From Tetrapyrgos nigripes (taxonomy: Eukaryota; Basidiomycota; Agaricomycetes; Agaricales; Campanellaceae): a DNA stretch of 64,000 nt. Position 1 is the stretch's first letter; each line of letters begins with the position of its first letter. A program made the translations under genes and the position numbers. Shown in pieces: positions 22,981 through 35,625 of this stretch. Location: the NCBI GenBank assembly GCA_013368315.1, contig JAACJM010000068.1, forward strand, positions 186,001 through 250,000, read 5' to 3'. Below the pieces are notes generated by a model. That model searched no databases. It was not told the origin of the DNA and was given only the letters and a program-made list of their open reading frames with translations.

Positions 22981-25396
22981 TCACCATATCTTGAGTCTGC
23001 TCATCTGCGGCACTGGCATTGCATGGGTACTACCGGCAACACCAGCTGTCGTTGACCTTTCCCTCGATTTCGACTTTGCCCTCCCACTGCCACTACTTGA
23101 GCCGGAGCCAAAGGGTATCTTCCCTTCCGCTTCAGCTATTTTCTGTTTTTGCCCCAAAGCAGGCTTCAAAACATCTTCCCCATACCTCCTCTTCACATCT
23201 TCCAAAATCCTCCTTCGTTCTCTCTCGTCTCGATCTGCTTTACTGAGGAAGGTTTTACCGGTGTAGATGCTACTGGGGTATATGCTAGTCCCAGAAGAAG
23301 GGAAAGAAGGTGGAAGGGGGAGAGGGAGAGGGAGAGCTGCTGAATTGGGGTTGGCGTTGGCGTCGGGAGCAGCAGGAGGTAATTCCATAAGTGTATCGAC
23401 CCAAGCGATTCCCCAGGCGCCGTTACCGGTTTTGGTGCCGCCTAAGATGGGTCTTTTTTCTTTGACTTTGGTAGCGGGTGTAAGGTTTGGGTTTGGGTTT
23501 GTCAGGGATGAAGAAGAGGAAGAGAAAGACGTTGTGACAGGCTCGAGACGGGCACGGGTGGGTTGTGTGTCGGAACGGTCTGTAAGTAAAGGGGTATGAG
23601 AAAGAAATAAGAAATGAGTGAATATTTGAAATAAAATAAAAAGAGAGAAAACTCACGGAAAACCAATCCAGAATGAGGCTCGTATATGCCCAACGGTAAC
23701 GGCGACTCTTTTTCTAGTATTCCCTGGAAGGCCACTTTACGTTTCTTCGTCGCCGGTTTTCCAGACTCTGCGGTACTTGCATCACCACCCGAGGCAGGGG
23801 GAGGTGCAGTTCCTTCTCTCTGCTTCGACGACGCAACACCATTCACCCCATTCACGCCAACTCCAGTACCACCACCCACATTCACTGGCCCCGACCCAAC
23901 CTGGCCCACCCCAGTCCAAACCTTCAACCCCTCCCTCCTCGTCCTATTCCACTCCTCATCCGCCTCTCTCGTCTTTTCTGCCATCCTCCAGATCCAATTC
24001 TCCTCATCCACATTATCCCTACTCAACATACTCTTCCTAACAGCGTTCAGAGGTCCATCTGAAAACGGTCCGAAACCTGATCCACCGAAGATTGTGGTTG
24101 GACCGCCAGGGCGGTAGATACTCGACCCGGTTCCGCCGGAGAGGTTGGTTAGAGAAGCGTTGGCGAGGGAAGAAGAGCCTTGGGCGTCGAGAGCGTTTTG
24201 TTTGGATTGTTTGGAAGCGGCGAGGGTATGGTCTTGGGGGTCGGTGACGTCACCGACGATGTCGCCTGCTTTGAGGCCTCGAGTTGTGATGTCGGCGAGG
24301 ACTTTGTCTTCGTAGTAGTCGTCGGTTACCCAACGGCCATCTTGACAATGATTAGGACTATGATAGAAAGAGCGATCAGACAGACATACCAACGACCATT
24401 TTACTACCATGTAGTTTAAACGCGCTCCGTGCAGTGATGAGCGTGACGCTTCGTGTACGTAGATGAGATCCTAGCTTGCTTTCACTGATGAGGAAGTCTT
24501 TTTCTGGTTGAGTTGCATTGAGCTTGAAAGCGAGTGGGTTTCGGCGGAAGTAGTAGAGGGAATCGCGGAATCCGGATGTTCTTGCGGCTTCAATAGCTAG
24601 CATATACTGACGTTGAGGATGTCGATTTGGTAGAGCGAATGTTGGTGCCTTGAATTTTCGGCCTAGTAGAAGCAGACGTTGCCGTTGGTGCGAGTGAGTG
24701 AGAAGGCAAGGTAAACGCACCTCCCAGTAGATTTCCCCACTTGTCAATCTTTTCATCGCCCTTTGGATCCTCTTCTGTAACAAATTCGTCCCCGTCTATG
24801 ACATACACTCTCCCTTGAATCGTTCTGAAAGGTTTACCACCTCCCAACGGTGCAGCTTTGTCCTTCTTCTCCTCGACTTCGTCTACATCCATGGCATTGG
24901 CAGCTTCGTCACCCTCGGTATCACCACCCTCGTCTTCGCCTCTTTTTGGAAGACGTATCGTCAAGGAATTGGCCCCTGCAAGCGCGCTGCTACTTCCTCT
25001 CCCGCGTCCTCTACCCCGTCCACGTCCTCTTCCCCTCGTAGGCGTGCTTGTACCTGGTGTCCCAGGTGCAGGGAGTATATCAAGTGATGAAGCAGGGTGC
25101 ACAGTGCCTCTACCACTTCCTCTAGGACGCCCACGTCCTCGTTTGATGGGTGCAGACGTAGAAGCCGGTGAAGGTTCGGGTTCGTGTTCGCGTCGTAAAG
25201 ATGCAGGTGCTGCATCCAGCTCGTCGTCTACAACCACATCCACCTGCTCCTCCATCCCCTCAGGCTGTGTACCGGCGTCTGTTTCAGTCTCTACCACGGA
25301 AGCTGGCTGGGAAGGCTCCGGTGAAGATCCTGGTTCGGGTTCGGTTGGTGTAGGAGCTGGTTTGGGAGGGAAACGGATGACGAGTTTTGGAGGCAT
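22981..25396 (-). CDS. NPL6: Chromatin-remodelling complex subunit RSC7/NPL6-like
   Basis: A subunit of the RSC-type (SWI/SNF-family) nucleosome remodeller. Exons (minus) 25396-24721, 24662-24390, 24340-23657 and 23579-22981 sum to 2232 nt (743 aa). The N-terminal 200 residues are low complexity: Pro/Glu-rich, then an AT-hook-like GRGRPRGSGRG segment and a run of GRGRGR repeats, consistent with DNA contact. The Rsc7/Swp82 domain follows. It runs from DPKGDEKIDKWGNLLGG through FALPNRHPQRQYMLAIEAAR, GFRDSLYYFRRNP and TARSAFKLHGSKMV to GRWVTDDYYEDK. The C-terminal half is Gly/Ser-rich with a basic patch (KPATKKRKVAF) resembling a nuclear localisation signal. Long open frames on the plus strand here are artefacts of the repetitive GRGR and Pro codons. 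Confidence 0.9.
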
Positions 25397-25697
25397 TTCT
25401 GTTTGTTTCTATGAAGATGTTGAGTTTTGAATGGATTAGTTTGCAGAGAGCATAGTTGTGGTTAAAATCAAAGACGCGCGACGCGATCGACTTTCAAATT
25501 CCTTTTTGGTCCACATTTACTTACTGCCCACAATGGCTCTGCTTGCCTCCTCAATCCTTCGGTGCGTATATCATGATGGTACTCATAGATACAGACTTTA
25601 CAGTCATTCATTGATTGTAGTCTACATGATGCAACACATGAATACCAGTAACAACTTCCAACAGATGCCACCATGCAGACTTCCTTTGCCATCATCG
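25397..25697. other. Intergenic, RSC7 upstream region
   Basis: About 300 bp between the RSC7 start and the tRNA. Nothing recognisable beyond likely promoter sequence. Confidence 0.45.
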
Positions 25698-25771
25698 GGT
25701 TCGATGGCGTAGTTGGTTATCGCATCTGTCTAACACACAGAAGGTCCCCGGTTCGAGCCCGGGTCGAATCA
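25698..25771 (+). tRNA. tRNA-Val (anticodon AAC)
   Basis: A 74-nt cloverleaf. The acceptor stem GGTTCGA pairs with TCGAATC (one G-U) and is followed by discriminator A. The anticodon stem TCTGT/ACAGA encloses the loop CTAACAC, giving anticodon AAC. The T arm is CCCGG-TTCGAGC-CCGGG, including the TTCGA box-B core. There is no intron, and CCA is not encoded, as expected for a nuclear eukaryotic tRNA. A T-run at about 25796-25803 could serve as the RNA polymerase III terminator. Confidence 0.95.
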
Positions 25772-26219
25772 CTTCCCCCAGGCTCCACAAGCCTTCTTTT
25801 TTTCTGTCGAGAATGTTTTTCCTGAACAAACTTGATTCTTTCACTTTCACTTTCTTGAGTACTAATCTTCTCTCTCACTAGTCATTCGCTAAAATGAACT
25901 TAGGCGCTCAGAGTCTGTCGGTCTTTTTGGGAGTCTCTCCCGATGCCAAAGCAAACCTTTTGCTTAGGATTGACGCTTGCGCTTCCTCGCTGCCGTTCAT
26001 GTAGGAAAATAACTTATAAGACTGTCCTTATGTGCAACTGATAGAGAAGCTCAACACACTGGCTTCAAGTGAACAATAACTTGAACATGATACATAAATA
26101 AGGTCTAAAAGTAAGAGAAATAGATTACTATGACCGTTCACCGGATAATGCTATTGGCAGGCTCTCTCAAGTCTCCCAAGTCCATCCCGAAATTGAGCGT
26201 TAACCTAGGGGATCCCGAA
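25772..26219. other. Intergenic, no gene seen
   Basis: About 450 bp between the tRNA and the 3' end of CE4. It contains the T-rich tRNA trailer; otherwise nothing recognised. Confidence 0.45.
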
Positions 26220-29162
26220 TTACAGCCTAATCTCTTCCGCAATGCTCTTCCAAAATCTACACCAAGCAAGCAACGAGAATGAGCAGACTGTTCCTCCACC
26301 AAAGATACAAGGACACAAATCAGCCACTTACGCGCATCTATCAAGCAACCCCTTATCACTCTCAACAACTTCAACTATAGGCTGAGGAGTCGTATCCTCC
26401 GTTTTGTTGAACAACATCTCTTGGAATCCACTACTAGTAGAATTCCACAAAGGCCATCCCGGAAGAATAGTCTCTGAAAACTTGTCATTAGGATCCGCTT
26501 CATCTGAAATAGCAAACGCTAAGAAGCTCTGAGCGAATGCTTTTTGAAAATCGGTGTTGTTGAAAATGGTGGAGGAGTTGGAGGATTTGCGTAGGCTGTC
26601 ACGGCAGGGGCAGTCAGTTCAACCAAGAATTATTGTGGCTGGAAGGCAACTCACGAGGTAAAGTAATAGAATAGATCGTCTCCGTGTAAGGCGGGAGGTA
26701 TGGCGAATTGACCCTGCATTGTGACGAGCAAAGGTAAGCTCTCCGGAAGTTCATCATGATGCACTGGTGCTTGCCTTATACGCGCCACGATCTTGAACAG
26801 CCTGAGCATCTAGGAAGATGTACATCGGACAGATGAACGTCGCTATTCATGTACACCAGACACCAGAGTCAATTCCAGAAATGCTAGTAGGACGAAAGAC
26901 GTATGTAATGGAACTCACCCTCCCCATAAACCTTAACAGCCTGATCGAACAACGACTCGGACGCGGTTTGAGAATAAATCGACGAAGCATTCGTAGCGGA
27001 GTTTTCAGAAATGGTGGGGAACAAGTTCATCACGTAGTTCTTGATATCAGTGACGTTGGGATCTGCAAAGATCTTGCCTTCGAAGGCGTTGTTTATGATT
27101 AGGAATTTTTTGACCTAGTATATATGGCATACGTTAGAGTGAAGGGGGGTCGTCAGTCGTAAGTCGGTTCAACGAAAACATGACCAAAATCCCAGTAAGT
27201 GAGGGTTAAGGCACACATACCGGGTTAACCTTCCCTTTCGCCAACAGCTGCGTCGGCCTATCATTGATAAAGCTTCCATCAACGACAGGTTTCCAGACAA
27301 AAGTTGAGAAGAATCCTTCGATAGCCATTTGGTTGTTGATTGAAGCGAGGACGTTAGCGTCGGTGGTTCGGAGACAGGAAAGGGTGTCTTGTGTGTGGGT
27401 GCAACTGAGTATATGTAGTACGTGGGGGAAACAAATTCAAGTTGGTCAGTTAGAAATGGTTGGTCCAAGGAGGTTCAAGAAAGAAGAGTTCAGAGAGAAC
27501 GTATTTACTTTGCCAGGTTAACAGCTTCAGAGTAGACAGCCTACAAGTTAGTAAGAAAATCTGGGAATCAGAATCGTGTATTATAGTAGAACTGTAGAAG
27601 AAGTTGTGGCGTCACATACCTCAGGAATCGGATCATTATACTCATAATGAGACTGCCACACTCCCGAACTGATAATAGCCTTGTCGAACAAAGGTGGCTC
27701 CGTCTGACCGTTGTTGGCAATGACGTGGGTCATTACTGAGCCTCCGCCTAATAGTAATATGGTAGTGGTACATTGTCGATGAGCAACTTTCGCCAGACGG
27801 AGGAAAAGAAGTAGGAGGAGGAAAAGGAGAAGCATAAGGCTTACCAGCAGACTCTCCCCAGATGGTTACTCTTGAAGAGTCTCCGTGGAATTTGTAAATC
27901 TGTTGAGTTGGATGAGAGTAGTAAGTATGAGTGTTATTGGGATACTACACAAGAGCAAGCATATGCAATAAATAGCACGTACGTGATCCTGTACCCATCG
28001 CAAAGCAAATTGTTGATCAACTACAAACCCAAAGAGTGGCAAGGCAGACTCGGAGTCAGCTCAGAAATTCAGACTCGACATGTATTATGTACTAAAGAAG
28101 TAGGCTCATGCACTCACGGAACGCAGCATTCAAATCACCCCCCTCCTTAACCTTTTCTCCTGGCAAAAATCCAAACATTCCGAGACGATATTGAACGACC
28201 ACGACTACGACTCCACCTCCATCAGCGGATTCTCTGACAATGTCTTCTCCATTGAAACCGCCTATGACACCGGTGAGGCCTGTGGAGCTTGCACTACCAA
28301 AGTGGTAGCTGGGTGATATGACAAGTAAGAGATCAGTTTGTTCGTTGGATTGCAATTGAGAAAGCTGAGGGAGAAAGGGGGAAAAATTAAATGATTCGAG
28401 GAAAATCGACTCACCCGCCACCATGGAACCAAACGATGACTGGGAGATTTGTAGAGCTGGAATCCGAGTTATCTGAGTCACAATCGTCGGTTTGGTTGAA
28501 CACTGAACTAGGGACGTGTACACTGTGAAAGGAAGTTCGATGTCAGGAATACTGGTCCCAGTGGTCCACGATGAAGAATTAAAATGTGACTCGGAGGGAA
28601 TACTCACTTCAAGAAAAGACAATCTTCATCTTGACCCGGAAGATCGTCTCTTTTCTGAACAACTTGAACACCAGACGAATTATTGTTAGAACGAGACCCC
28701 GAGTCCTCATCGCCGTCGCTGCCGGTGATGTTCAAGAAAGGACTAATCGAAGCAAGACCACGGCCAGTTTGATAACACATGAATGGTTCAGCGTCGGCTT
28801 GTTGAATTCCATAGACTGGATCGGGTGACTGGGGAGCTTTCCATCTTAATGGACCTGTATGTACGCGTAGTGGTAAATTAAAATTATCAATTTCAGACTC
28901 AGATGATAAAGTTGAGGGTAGCAAGGAACTCGAAGGAAGTTTGCGTACCAGTTGGAGCCTTGGCATAACGAACACCAAGGAAATTCACGTTGGACGAGGT
29001 CTCGTTACGAACGCCTTGGTATTTGGCATAACCGAGGTCGACGACGAGAGACTTGCCAGTGTTTTCGGACGGCTGTTGTGGCTGGTTAGAGGCGGTGGCG
29101 GTGAGGGGATTCAGAAGGAGAACTAGTGAGAGGACTCGAAGAAAGCTTAGACCGCTCTTCAT
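26220..29162 (-). CDS. Secreted carboxylesterase/lipase CE4 (GESAG type)
   Basis: A type-B carboxylesterase from a different subfamily than CE1-CE3. The start at 29162 gives a signal peptide (MKSGLSFLRVLSLVLLLNPL). Motifs in order are LGVRYAKAPTGPLRWKAP, QDEDCLFLK, QYRLGMFGFLPG, LDQQFALRWVQDH, the nucleophile elbow GESAGGGSVMTH, and a VVDGSFINDRP segment. The last short exon (minus, ending at 26220) restores the usual C-terminus RCAFWKSIAEEIRL, because unspliced reading stops after DRCA. Between LRWKAP and QDEDCLF there is a long Ser/Asn/Asp-rich insert (ITGSDGDEDSGSRSNNNSSG), which is unusual at this position. At least ten introns are inferred. Middle exon borders were placed by motif rather than by a full length check. 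Confidence 0.85.
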
Positions 29163-29933
29163 GATGGGAAACCTGTCTTGGGGATGGGACACACTGGCAC
29201 AGAGGGATGCTGAAGCTTTTATAGACGTCTCAAACAGAAATATCAGGTCGACCCATTTCACAGAGAATTGAATAACAGCTTGAACAGGTATGTACGACGG
29301 CAGCGGGCTTGTCTTTTGTGATAAGAATCCTTGAGTCGTCGAAACTTGAATCATGGCTAGGTGAATTAATGCAATCATCCTCTAATTCAGTTTTCATAAG
29401 GGTTTCCAAGCGTATGGCTGTGTATCGAGTGCTCGGAGAAATAAGAATTTAAGCGCATGAACCAAAAAAGAGTGGTACTATTCCCAAGTGGCGTGTGTGT
29501 GTGAGTCGTGGCGCTTATGTCAGATTGGAGAATTTCCCGAGCTTCCAGGACACCTTGGCAAAAGGTGTTGCCTGGAGATTACTTGATAGGAATCAAAGAC
29601 TTCAAGCTTCAGTTTGGATCAGTAGTCTTGATCGAACTTGAAGAGATCGAGGCCACAGAGCAATCTATAGCAGACAGAAGCGGGTTTGGAGACTATCCAT
29701 AGTCTGTATGTACCTATCCGATGGTGTAATCCCGCGGGAGTCTTCAGGACCTGTGGTAGGGGAAGCAAGTAGTGAGTGCAGTGCAAACAGAAGGTGTTGC
29801 CAAACACGGCCATCCTATACCTCCACGTCGCCGACGTGGACCGCGACTATAACGAGTCAACGACCTGGCCTCCCCTCTCATTCTTGTCCCAAACTCGCCT
29901 CATAACACGACTCTAGCGTGAAAAGCGACTAGG
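29163..29933. other. Divergent promoter region between CE4 and COPB2
   Basis: About 770 bp between two divergent start codons. It includes the CE4 TATA box. Short open frames inside show no domain. Confidence 0.5.
29216..29223 (-). promoter_or_regulatory. TATA box of CE4
   Basis: TATAAAAG on the minus strand, about 54 nt before the CE4 start codon. Consensus match only. Confidence 0.55.
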
Positions 29934-32900
29934 ATGCTCTTCGAAGTCAATGTATGCAGCTTCTTGACCCTATCATGTCCTTCATAATTACTCAAGACTT
30001 CTTTCCATCTCACAGCGCAAGCTTTTCAGTCGCTCAGATCGCGTAAAGGGCGTCGATTTTCATCCAACAGAACCATGGGTTCTCACTGGTCTCTACAATG
30101 GGACAGTCAATATCTATAATCATGAAACCGGCGCTCTCGTTAAAACTTTTGAAGTCGCAGAGGTACCAGTACGGTGTATAAAATTCATCGCTCGCAAGAA
30201 CTGGTTCGTCTGTGGATCCGACGATTTTCAACTCCGAGTGTTCAACTACAACACTCACGAAAAAGTTGCCTCGTTTGAGGCCCATCCAGACTATATCCGA
30301 TGCCTGACAGTGCATCCTACAGCAAGCATTGTGTTGACGGGTAGTGATGATATGACGATCAAAGCATGGGACTGGGACAAGGGCTGGAAGAATATCCAGG
30401 TACGTATCGCCCAATCCGGTGTCTGTTTTCTTCGCACTTTCTCTAATCCATACGAAAGATCTACGAAGGACATACACATTATATCATGAACCTCGCCTTC
30501 AATCCCAAAGACACCAACACCTTTGCCTCCGCGTGTCTCGACCGCACGGTCAAGATGTGGTCTCTTTCCTCTCCTGCCGCCAACTTCACCATGGACGCTC
30601 ACGAAAAGGGCGTCAATTACGTCGATTTTTATCCAGGTCCCGACAGGCCTTACCTCGTCACCACGGGTGACGACAAAACTGTCAAGGTCTGGGACTACCT
30701 CAGCAAGAGTTGCGTCCAGACCATGGAAGGCCACACCAACAACGTTTCTTTCGCTGTTTTCCACCCCAACCTCCCCATAATCGTATCTGGATCTGAAGAC
30801 GGAACTGTGAAAATTTGGAATGCAGGAACGTACAGAATCGAGAACACATTGAGCTACGCACTTGAACGCGCGTGGTGCCTTGCGCTTCGCAAGGACGCGA
30901 ACGAAGTCGCAGTGGGTTACGATGAAGGTGTCGTGGTTATCAAACTAGGAAGGGACGAGCCTACCTACAGCATGGACTTGTCCGGCAAACTCATCTACAC
31001 CAAGAACCAACAAGTCCTCTCTGGAAACCTTCAGACCGTCGAAGTTGCCTCCTCTCCCTCTTCAGACGGCGCTCGCGTCAATCTCCAGGCGAAAGAGATT
31101 GGATCAACCGAAGTTTTCGCGACTTCTATCCTTCATTCACCGAATGGTCGTTGGGTTACTGTGGTTGGCGATGGCGAGTGGATTACTTATACTGCGCTCG
31201 CATGGCGTAACAAGGCGTTTGGGAATGGTATCTCGTTCGCTTGGGCACCTGACTCGAATACATATGCTGTGCTGGAGAGTAAGGTCAAGCTAAAGGTGTA
31301 CAAGAACTTCAAGGAGCGTCCTGGTGGTGGTATGAAGGGCGTTGGTGCATGGAGTATGGACGGAGTCTATGGAGGAACTTTACTCGCAGTAAGAGGGAAT
31401 GGATTCGTTATGTTCTGGGATTGGGAAACCGGCGATATTGTGAGGAGAATTGATGTTGACAATCCTAAGAATGTGAGTTTGGTTAGTCTCTACTTTGTGG
31501 TTTCGTACTAACATTTGATGTCAAGGTTTACTGGTCCGGTACTGGCAACTTGGTAGCCATCACTGCTGAAGATTCGTTCTATATCCTACGATTTGACCGG
31601 GAAGCATACGAGGCCAAACTCGAGGAAGGGGGTGAAATTGGAGATGAGGGTATCGAAGAGGCATTTGACCTAGTTTCTGAGGTCTCTGAAGTGTATGTGT
31701 TTCGATTTCCCTTTATCTCGGTGTCCGCTGAAAATGACTTGCTTTAGTGTAAGGACAGCCAAGTGGATTGGTGACTGTTTCATCTACACCACAAGCACCA
31801 ACAGATTATCCTACTTCGTTGGAACTGAATCCTACACCATTAGCCCTGCCGACATGTATGTATATGCGCCCAGTTGTCGTTCCCTACACTGTCTAACGAC
31901 CTTCTAGACCTCTTTACCTCCTCGGTTACATACCTTCACACAATCGTATCTACCTGACAGACAAAAACTTCAACATCTACGGATATGCTCTCTCCCTCTC
32001 TGTCATCGAATACCAAACAGCGGTCCTCCGTGACGACATGGACGCTGCTGCCGAAATCCTCCCAACCATCCCAAGGGAACAGAGGAGTCGCGTAGCAAGA
32101 TTCCTGGAAGGCCGAGACCTCAAAGAACTCGCTCTCGAAATCACCACCGACCCCGATCACAAATTCGACTTATCACTCCAACTAGACGACCTGGACACCG
32201 CTCTAGAAATCATACGCGCTATTCCCGACGCCGAAGCTCCCGAAGCTGAAGTCAAGTGGAAGAACCTTGGAGACCGGGCGCTTGGTGCTTGGAGGTTTGA
32301 CCTTGCGAAAGAGTGTTTCGAGAAGGCTGGAGATTTAAGCGCGTTGATGCTTCTCTTGTTGGCCATGGGTGAGGATGGTAAAGAGGGATTGAAAGGCGTA
32401 GCGAAATCTGCAGAGGAGAAGGGACAGAATAATTTGGCGTTTGCAACTCATTTCCAACTTGGAGATGCACAGGCTTGTGTGGATCTGCTGTTGAAGACTC
32501 AGAGAGCACCGGAGGCGGCAATGTTTGCGAGGACGTATGCTCCGAGGTGGGTTATATCTTATCTTCGATCGGAGTTTCACCAGACTGATGGTTGTGATTC
32601 CGCAATTCTAGCCAAATGCCAAAGGCGATAGACGCGTGGCATGCTGACTTGCAAGCTAAAGGTCGTCCCAAAATTGCTGCTAGCATAGCGCACCCAGACA
32701 AGAACCCAGACCTATTTGAGGAAGGTTGGGAGGATGCATTAGCGAAGGAGAAGGCTGGTACGTTTCTGTTGCTTTTCGATACCTTCCACTCAGTGCTGAC
32801 TTTTCTTGGTATACTTAGGTCCTTCGCAAGACTCCGCTCCGCTGGTCGACCTGTAAGCTGTAGGCTTTCGTTTATTCAGACTGTCATCCTCTTCTTTTTG

Positions 32901-33051
32901 TGGATTCGGAAGTGTTACAGTAGAACAGCATCACTGTTATTTAGTGTTTTTTATTACGATTCTCTCATACTTATCGCCTAGAGGGTCAGCGGACTACCTA
33001 CAGCTACCGCTGTCGAAACAGAAACCTGAGGGAAGCAAATCAACGTACTGA
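29934..33051 (+). CDS. SEC27: Coatomer subunit beta' (COPB2/SEC27)
   Basis: A COPI coat subunit for Golgi-to-ER and intra-Golgi vesicles; its propeller binds dilysine cargo signals. Exons 29934-29951, 30016-30399, 30459-31472, 31526-31692, 31748-31855, 31908-32546, 32612-32757, 32819-32852 and 32982-33051 sum to 2580 nt (859 aa). The first exon codes for only six residues (MLFEVN). WD repeats follow ([72 protein letters not shown]). The second propeller contains [20 protein letters not shown]. The coatomer alpha-solenoid domain has [20 protein letters not shown] and [14 protein letters not shown]. The intron before the last 22-residue exon is long (129 nt) for this genome, so an extra short exon there is possible. 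Confidence 0.96.
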
Positions 33052-33435
33052 AAGTCATGCCACTTGGAGAGTAGGCGAAGACTGGAGTTGCTCTTTCGCG
33101 GTACATACCAAAATTGATGAGGCTTTACTCTGCTTCTGCTTTACAGCTGAAGGAGCCGGCTAAAAGTAAACAGGCGTTGAAGGCTTTTGAGTTTTGGGGT
33201 GGATCTACTGTGGACTCAGAGCTGTAAGCCTATTTTGCTCTTGGCTTTCATCTCGGGAACGATGCTTCGTAGACCCCCGGTGTATCAGTTCTCGGTCCCA
33301 GTGCAGGTAATAAACTCAAACTACTCCTCCAGAATAGAGACAATGACAATTATGAACTTATCATTATGTATGTCATAAGGCGCGTTTCTGTCGCTTTGCT
33401 ACCACGGACCTCTCCGTTGTTGGCGTTCCATGTGA
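33052..33435. other. Convergent 3' intergenic region
   Basis: About 380 bp between the ends of COPB2 and the aspartic protease. Nothing recognised. Confidence 0.5.
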
Positions 33436-35034
33436 TTATTTCAGAGTAGCAAATCCAACAGCGGTCTGATCGAAACTGAAGACATTGTACTGATTCTTCA
33501 TGAAGCTGTTCATGTCACTGGATATTAGCTGGCCGTTTCGAAAAAGTTAACAGAAGAACGTACGCATCACCAAGGAGCCAAGTATCCCCCAAACCAAGGT
33601 CTTGACCTGAAAGGGCTCCAATGCATTCGTTAGAACCCTCTTGTATGGGCCCGAGATTGAAGCTAAGACAGGAAAACAATCAGGATCAAGCTACATGTGC
33701 GAGCAACTTTAGACAGAGAATTCGTACTTCTCCGCAGAAATCGGCCAATCTTGGCCGCCCCAAGAGAAAGAAACTTCGGGTACTTGGTCGCAAGGGAAGG
33801 CGTAGAAACCTTGCATATCCCCCGAAATTGGTCTACCTCCCACGGCCTGATAAAACGCGTTCACATCGCTAGGTGGGCCGTACATGATTGTAGTTCCAGA
33901 ATCGATAATAGTGTTGAAGCCAGAGACGATAGTACTGTCTCCAGAGCTAATGGAGCCACCAGTGGCTTGCCAGAATCCTTGGGAAGCGTCGACGGGGTGG
34001 AACTCGATATCACCAGAGTAGCGGTCAGGGTTGGCACCGCCGAGGTAAAGCTCCGAGTCGGTGGCAGCAAGATAAAAGCTGAATTCCCCAGAAATCACGA
34101 CGTTCTCCTTCATGAGAGTGACGAAGTAAGGGTCGCTTTTGAGTTGGGAGCTTACGGGAAAACCGAGACCAAGGATTCTGAGGATGAGATTGATATCAGC
34201 CAATGCGGAGCAGTTGGAAGGAAGGAAGCCACGCACCCATCAATGCCCAGATCTTGGATAACACCTTGCGATGTGGTCGCAGGGGAGAAGGCCTGATTTA
34301 TAGCTGTCAAACCAGCGACAGTGACTGAATCACACAGCGTTTAGAAGATTGGGATACAGAGCATGGAAAACGACTCACCCGTATCTTTGTAGATTGGACC
34401 AGAAACCTCCGATCGATCCGCGTACTGGATTTTGAACTGACCATCTTGTTTGATAGCAGTCATTGATGCAGAGGCACTATAGCCTTTTCCTGGCGTGCAG
34501 CCGGAATCGCATTCTGCTGAAACAACCCAGAGGTCTGATGACCCAGCTAAAAGAGCAAAGATGACATGTCGAAAGTGGGCTCCTAGGATGAAAGAAATGA
34601 TAACCTACTGTCCCAGTCGACGGTGAATGGTTGTTCAGGTGTACCAATAGTAATGGGACCACCCCATGCTGTGCCGTCGTTAACAGACTCAAGCGGTTCT
34701 TGAGCGCCCAGGGATGGTGGAAGAGTAGCGGGAGGGTTGATGGTACAATTCTGACGACATTAAGTATGCGACATCCTACGGATTGAGTACGTAGGTGAAA
34801 ACTTACTGCGGGCAGTACTCCCGTATTTTCCAAGATATTGATCAGGTTTTGACGATATTTGTTGCGAGTCTGGACAGTCTGAAGAATGGCTTGGTCGTTG
34901 TCAAAGGATCCATTCGAAGTGGTCATGCCAGAAGGTCGGTTACGGATAGGTATCCCAATCTTTCCCTGTCTGACTGGGGAAGCGGAGGAGACGAGGGCTG
35001 ATGCTAAGGTGACGAAGATGGAGAATTGAAGCAT
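33436..35034 (-). CDS. Secreted pepsin-like aspartic protease (family A1)
   Basis: An extracellular acid endopeptidase. The start at 35034 gives a signal peptide (MLQFSIFVTLASALVSSAS), then a propeptide of about 60-70 residues with basic and Gln-rich helix (TRNKYRQNLINILENTG). The first catalytic Asp is in DWDTGSSDLWV and is split by an intron after the codon start (DWD|TGSS). The second is in IIDSGTTIMYGP. The flap region contains the FKIQYAD segment. C-terminal motifs ISAENFNLGP, CIGALSGQDLG and WLLGDAF are restored by using donor GTACGA near 33724 and the final exon ending at 33436 (FATLK stop). At least six introns are inferred. Activation by removal of the propeptide at low pH is family knowledge. 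Confidence 0.9.
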
Positions 35035-35519
35035 GATTATGGTGAGTGACGACCGACTCGCAGTGTAAGGAAACAGTATACCAATGATCCCTTTTTATAG
35101 GCCACATTGCCAACGGTCAGAGCTTACCTAGTGTGATCGTTTCAATAGGACGGATGAGTAGTAAACCACTCTGGAACCTGTTTCCAAGAGGCAGCAATCT
35201 GTAATTTAATATCGATCAACTTCAGCAGAAGGCAGCGTCATCGAAAACTGGATTTACCAATTAGACGATAAGTCCCGAAATTCTTGACTGGCTGCAGCTG
35301 ACGATTACACCCTCCGTCTAAGCACTATAGGCTGATAAAAGACTTCAGACAAAAGAATGCTTAAGCGACTGGGTCATTGGCTAGCAAGATATTCCGAAGA
35401 CCGGGGAAGATGGAATAGGGCCATCGGCGATCACGAATCGCTGGAGGCATAAGCTGGAAACAAATGAGTAGCCAGGGTCAAAGGCGGTCGGGTTGAGGTA
35501 CTTCTTCTGTAAGACAGTA
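35035..35519. other. Intergenic, no gene seen
   Basis: About 490 bp holding the aspartic protease promoter and the 3' flank of the unrecognised gene that follows. Nothing else recognised. Confidence 0.45.
35091..35099 (-). promoter_or_regulatory. TATA box of the aspartic protease gene
   Basis: TATAAAAAG on the minus strand, about 57 nt before the start codon at 35034. Consensus match only. Confidence 0.5.
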
Positions 35520-35625
35520 ATTCCTGGAAGATGATCAAAAATTTCTCTTTGCGGTGCGAGGGAAGGTAGCCGTGTCTTGAGTTGGTGATTGACCGGGTAT
35601 AGTGAAGGGCTCGAATAGCCGGACT
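35520..35625. repeat. Direct repeat copy A
   Basis: About 106 bp, starting ATTCCTGGAAGATGATCAAA and ending AATAGCCGGACTA. It matches 37783-37892 in the same orientation, apart from a 4-nt indel (GGTAGCCGTGTC against GGTACTTAGCCATGTC) and the ends. Copy A forms the C-terminal coding end of the gene at 35535-37722. Confidence 0.9.

Noticed and set aside
24858..25430. Long plus-strand open frame of 190 codons
   Set aside because: It is antisense to the first exon of RSC7 and exists because of repetitive GRGR, Pro and Glu codons. The minus strand has a family domain and consistent splicing.
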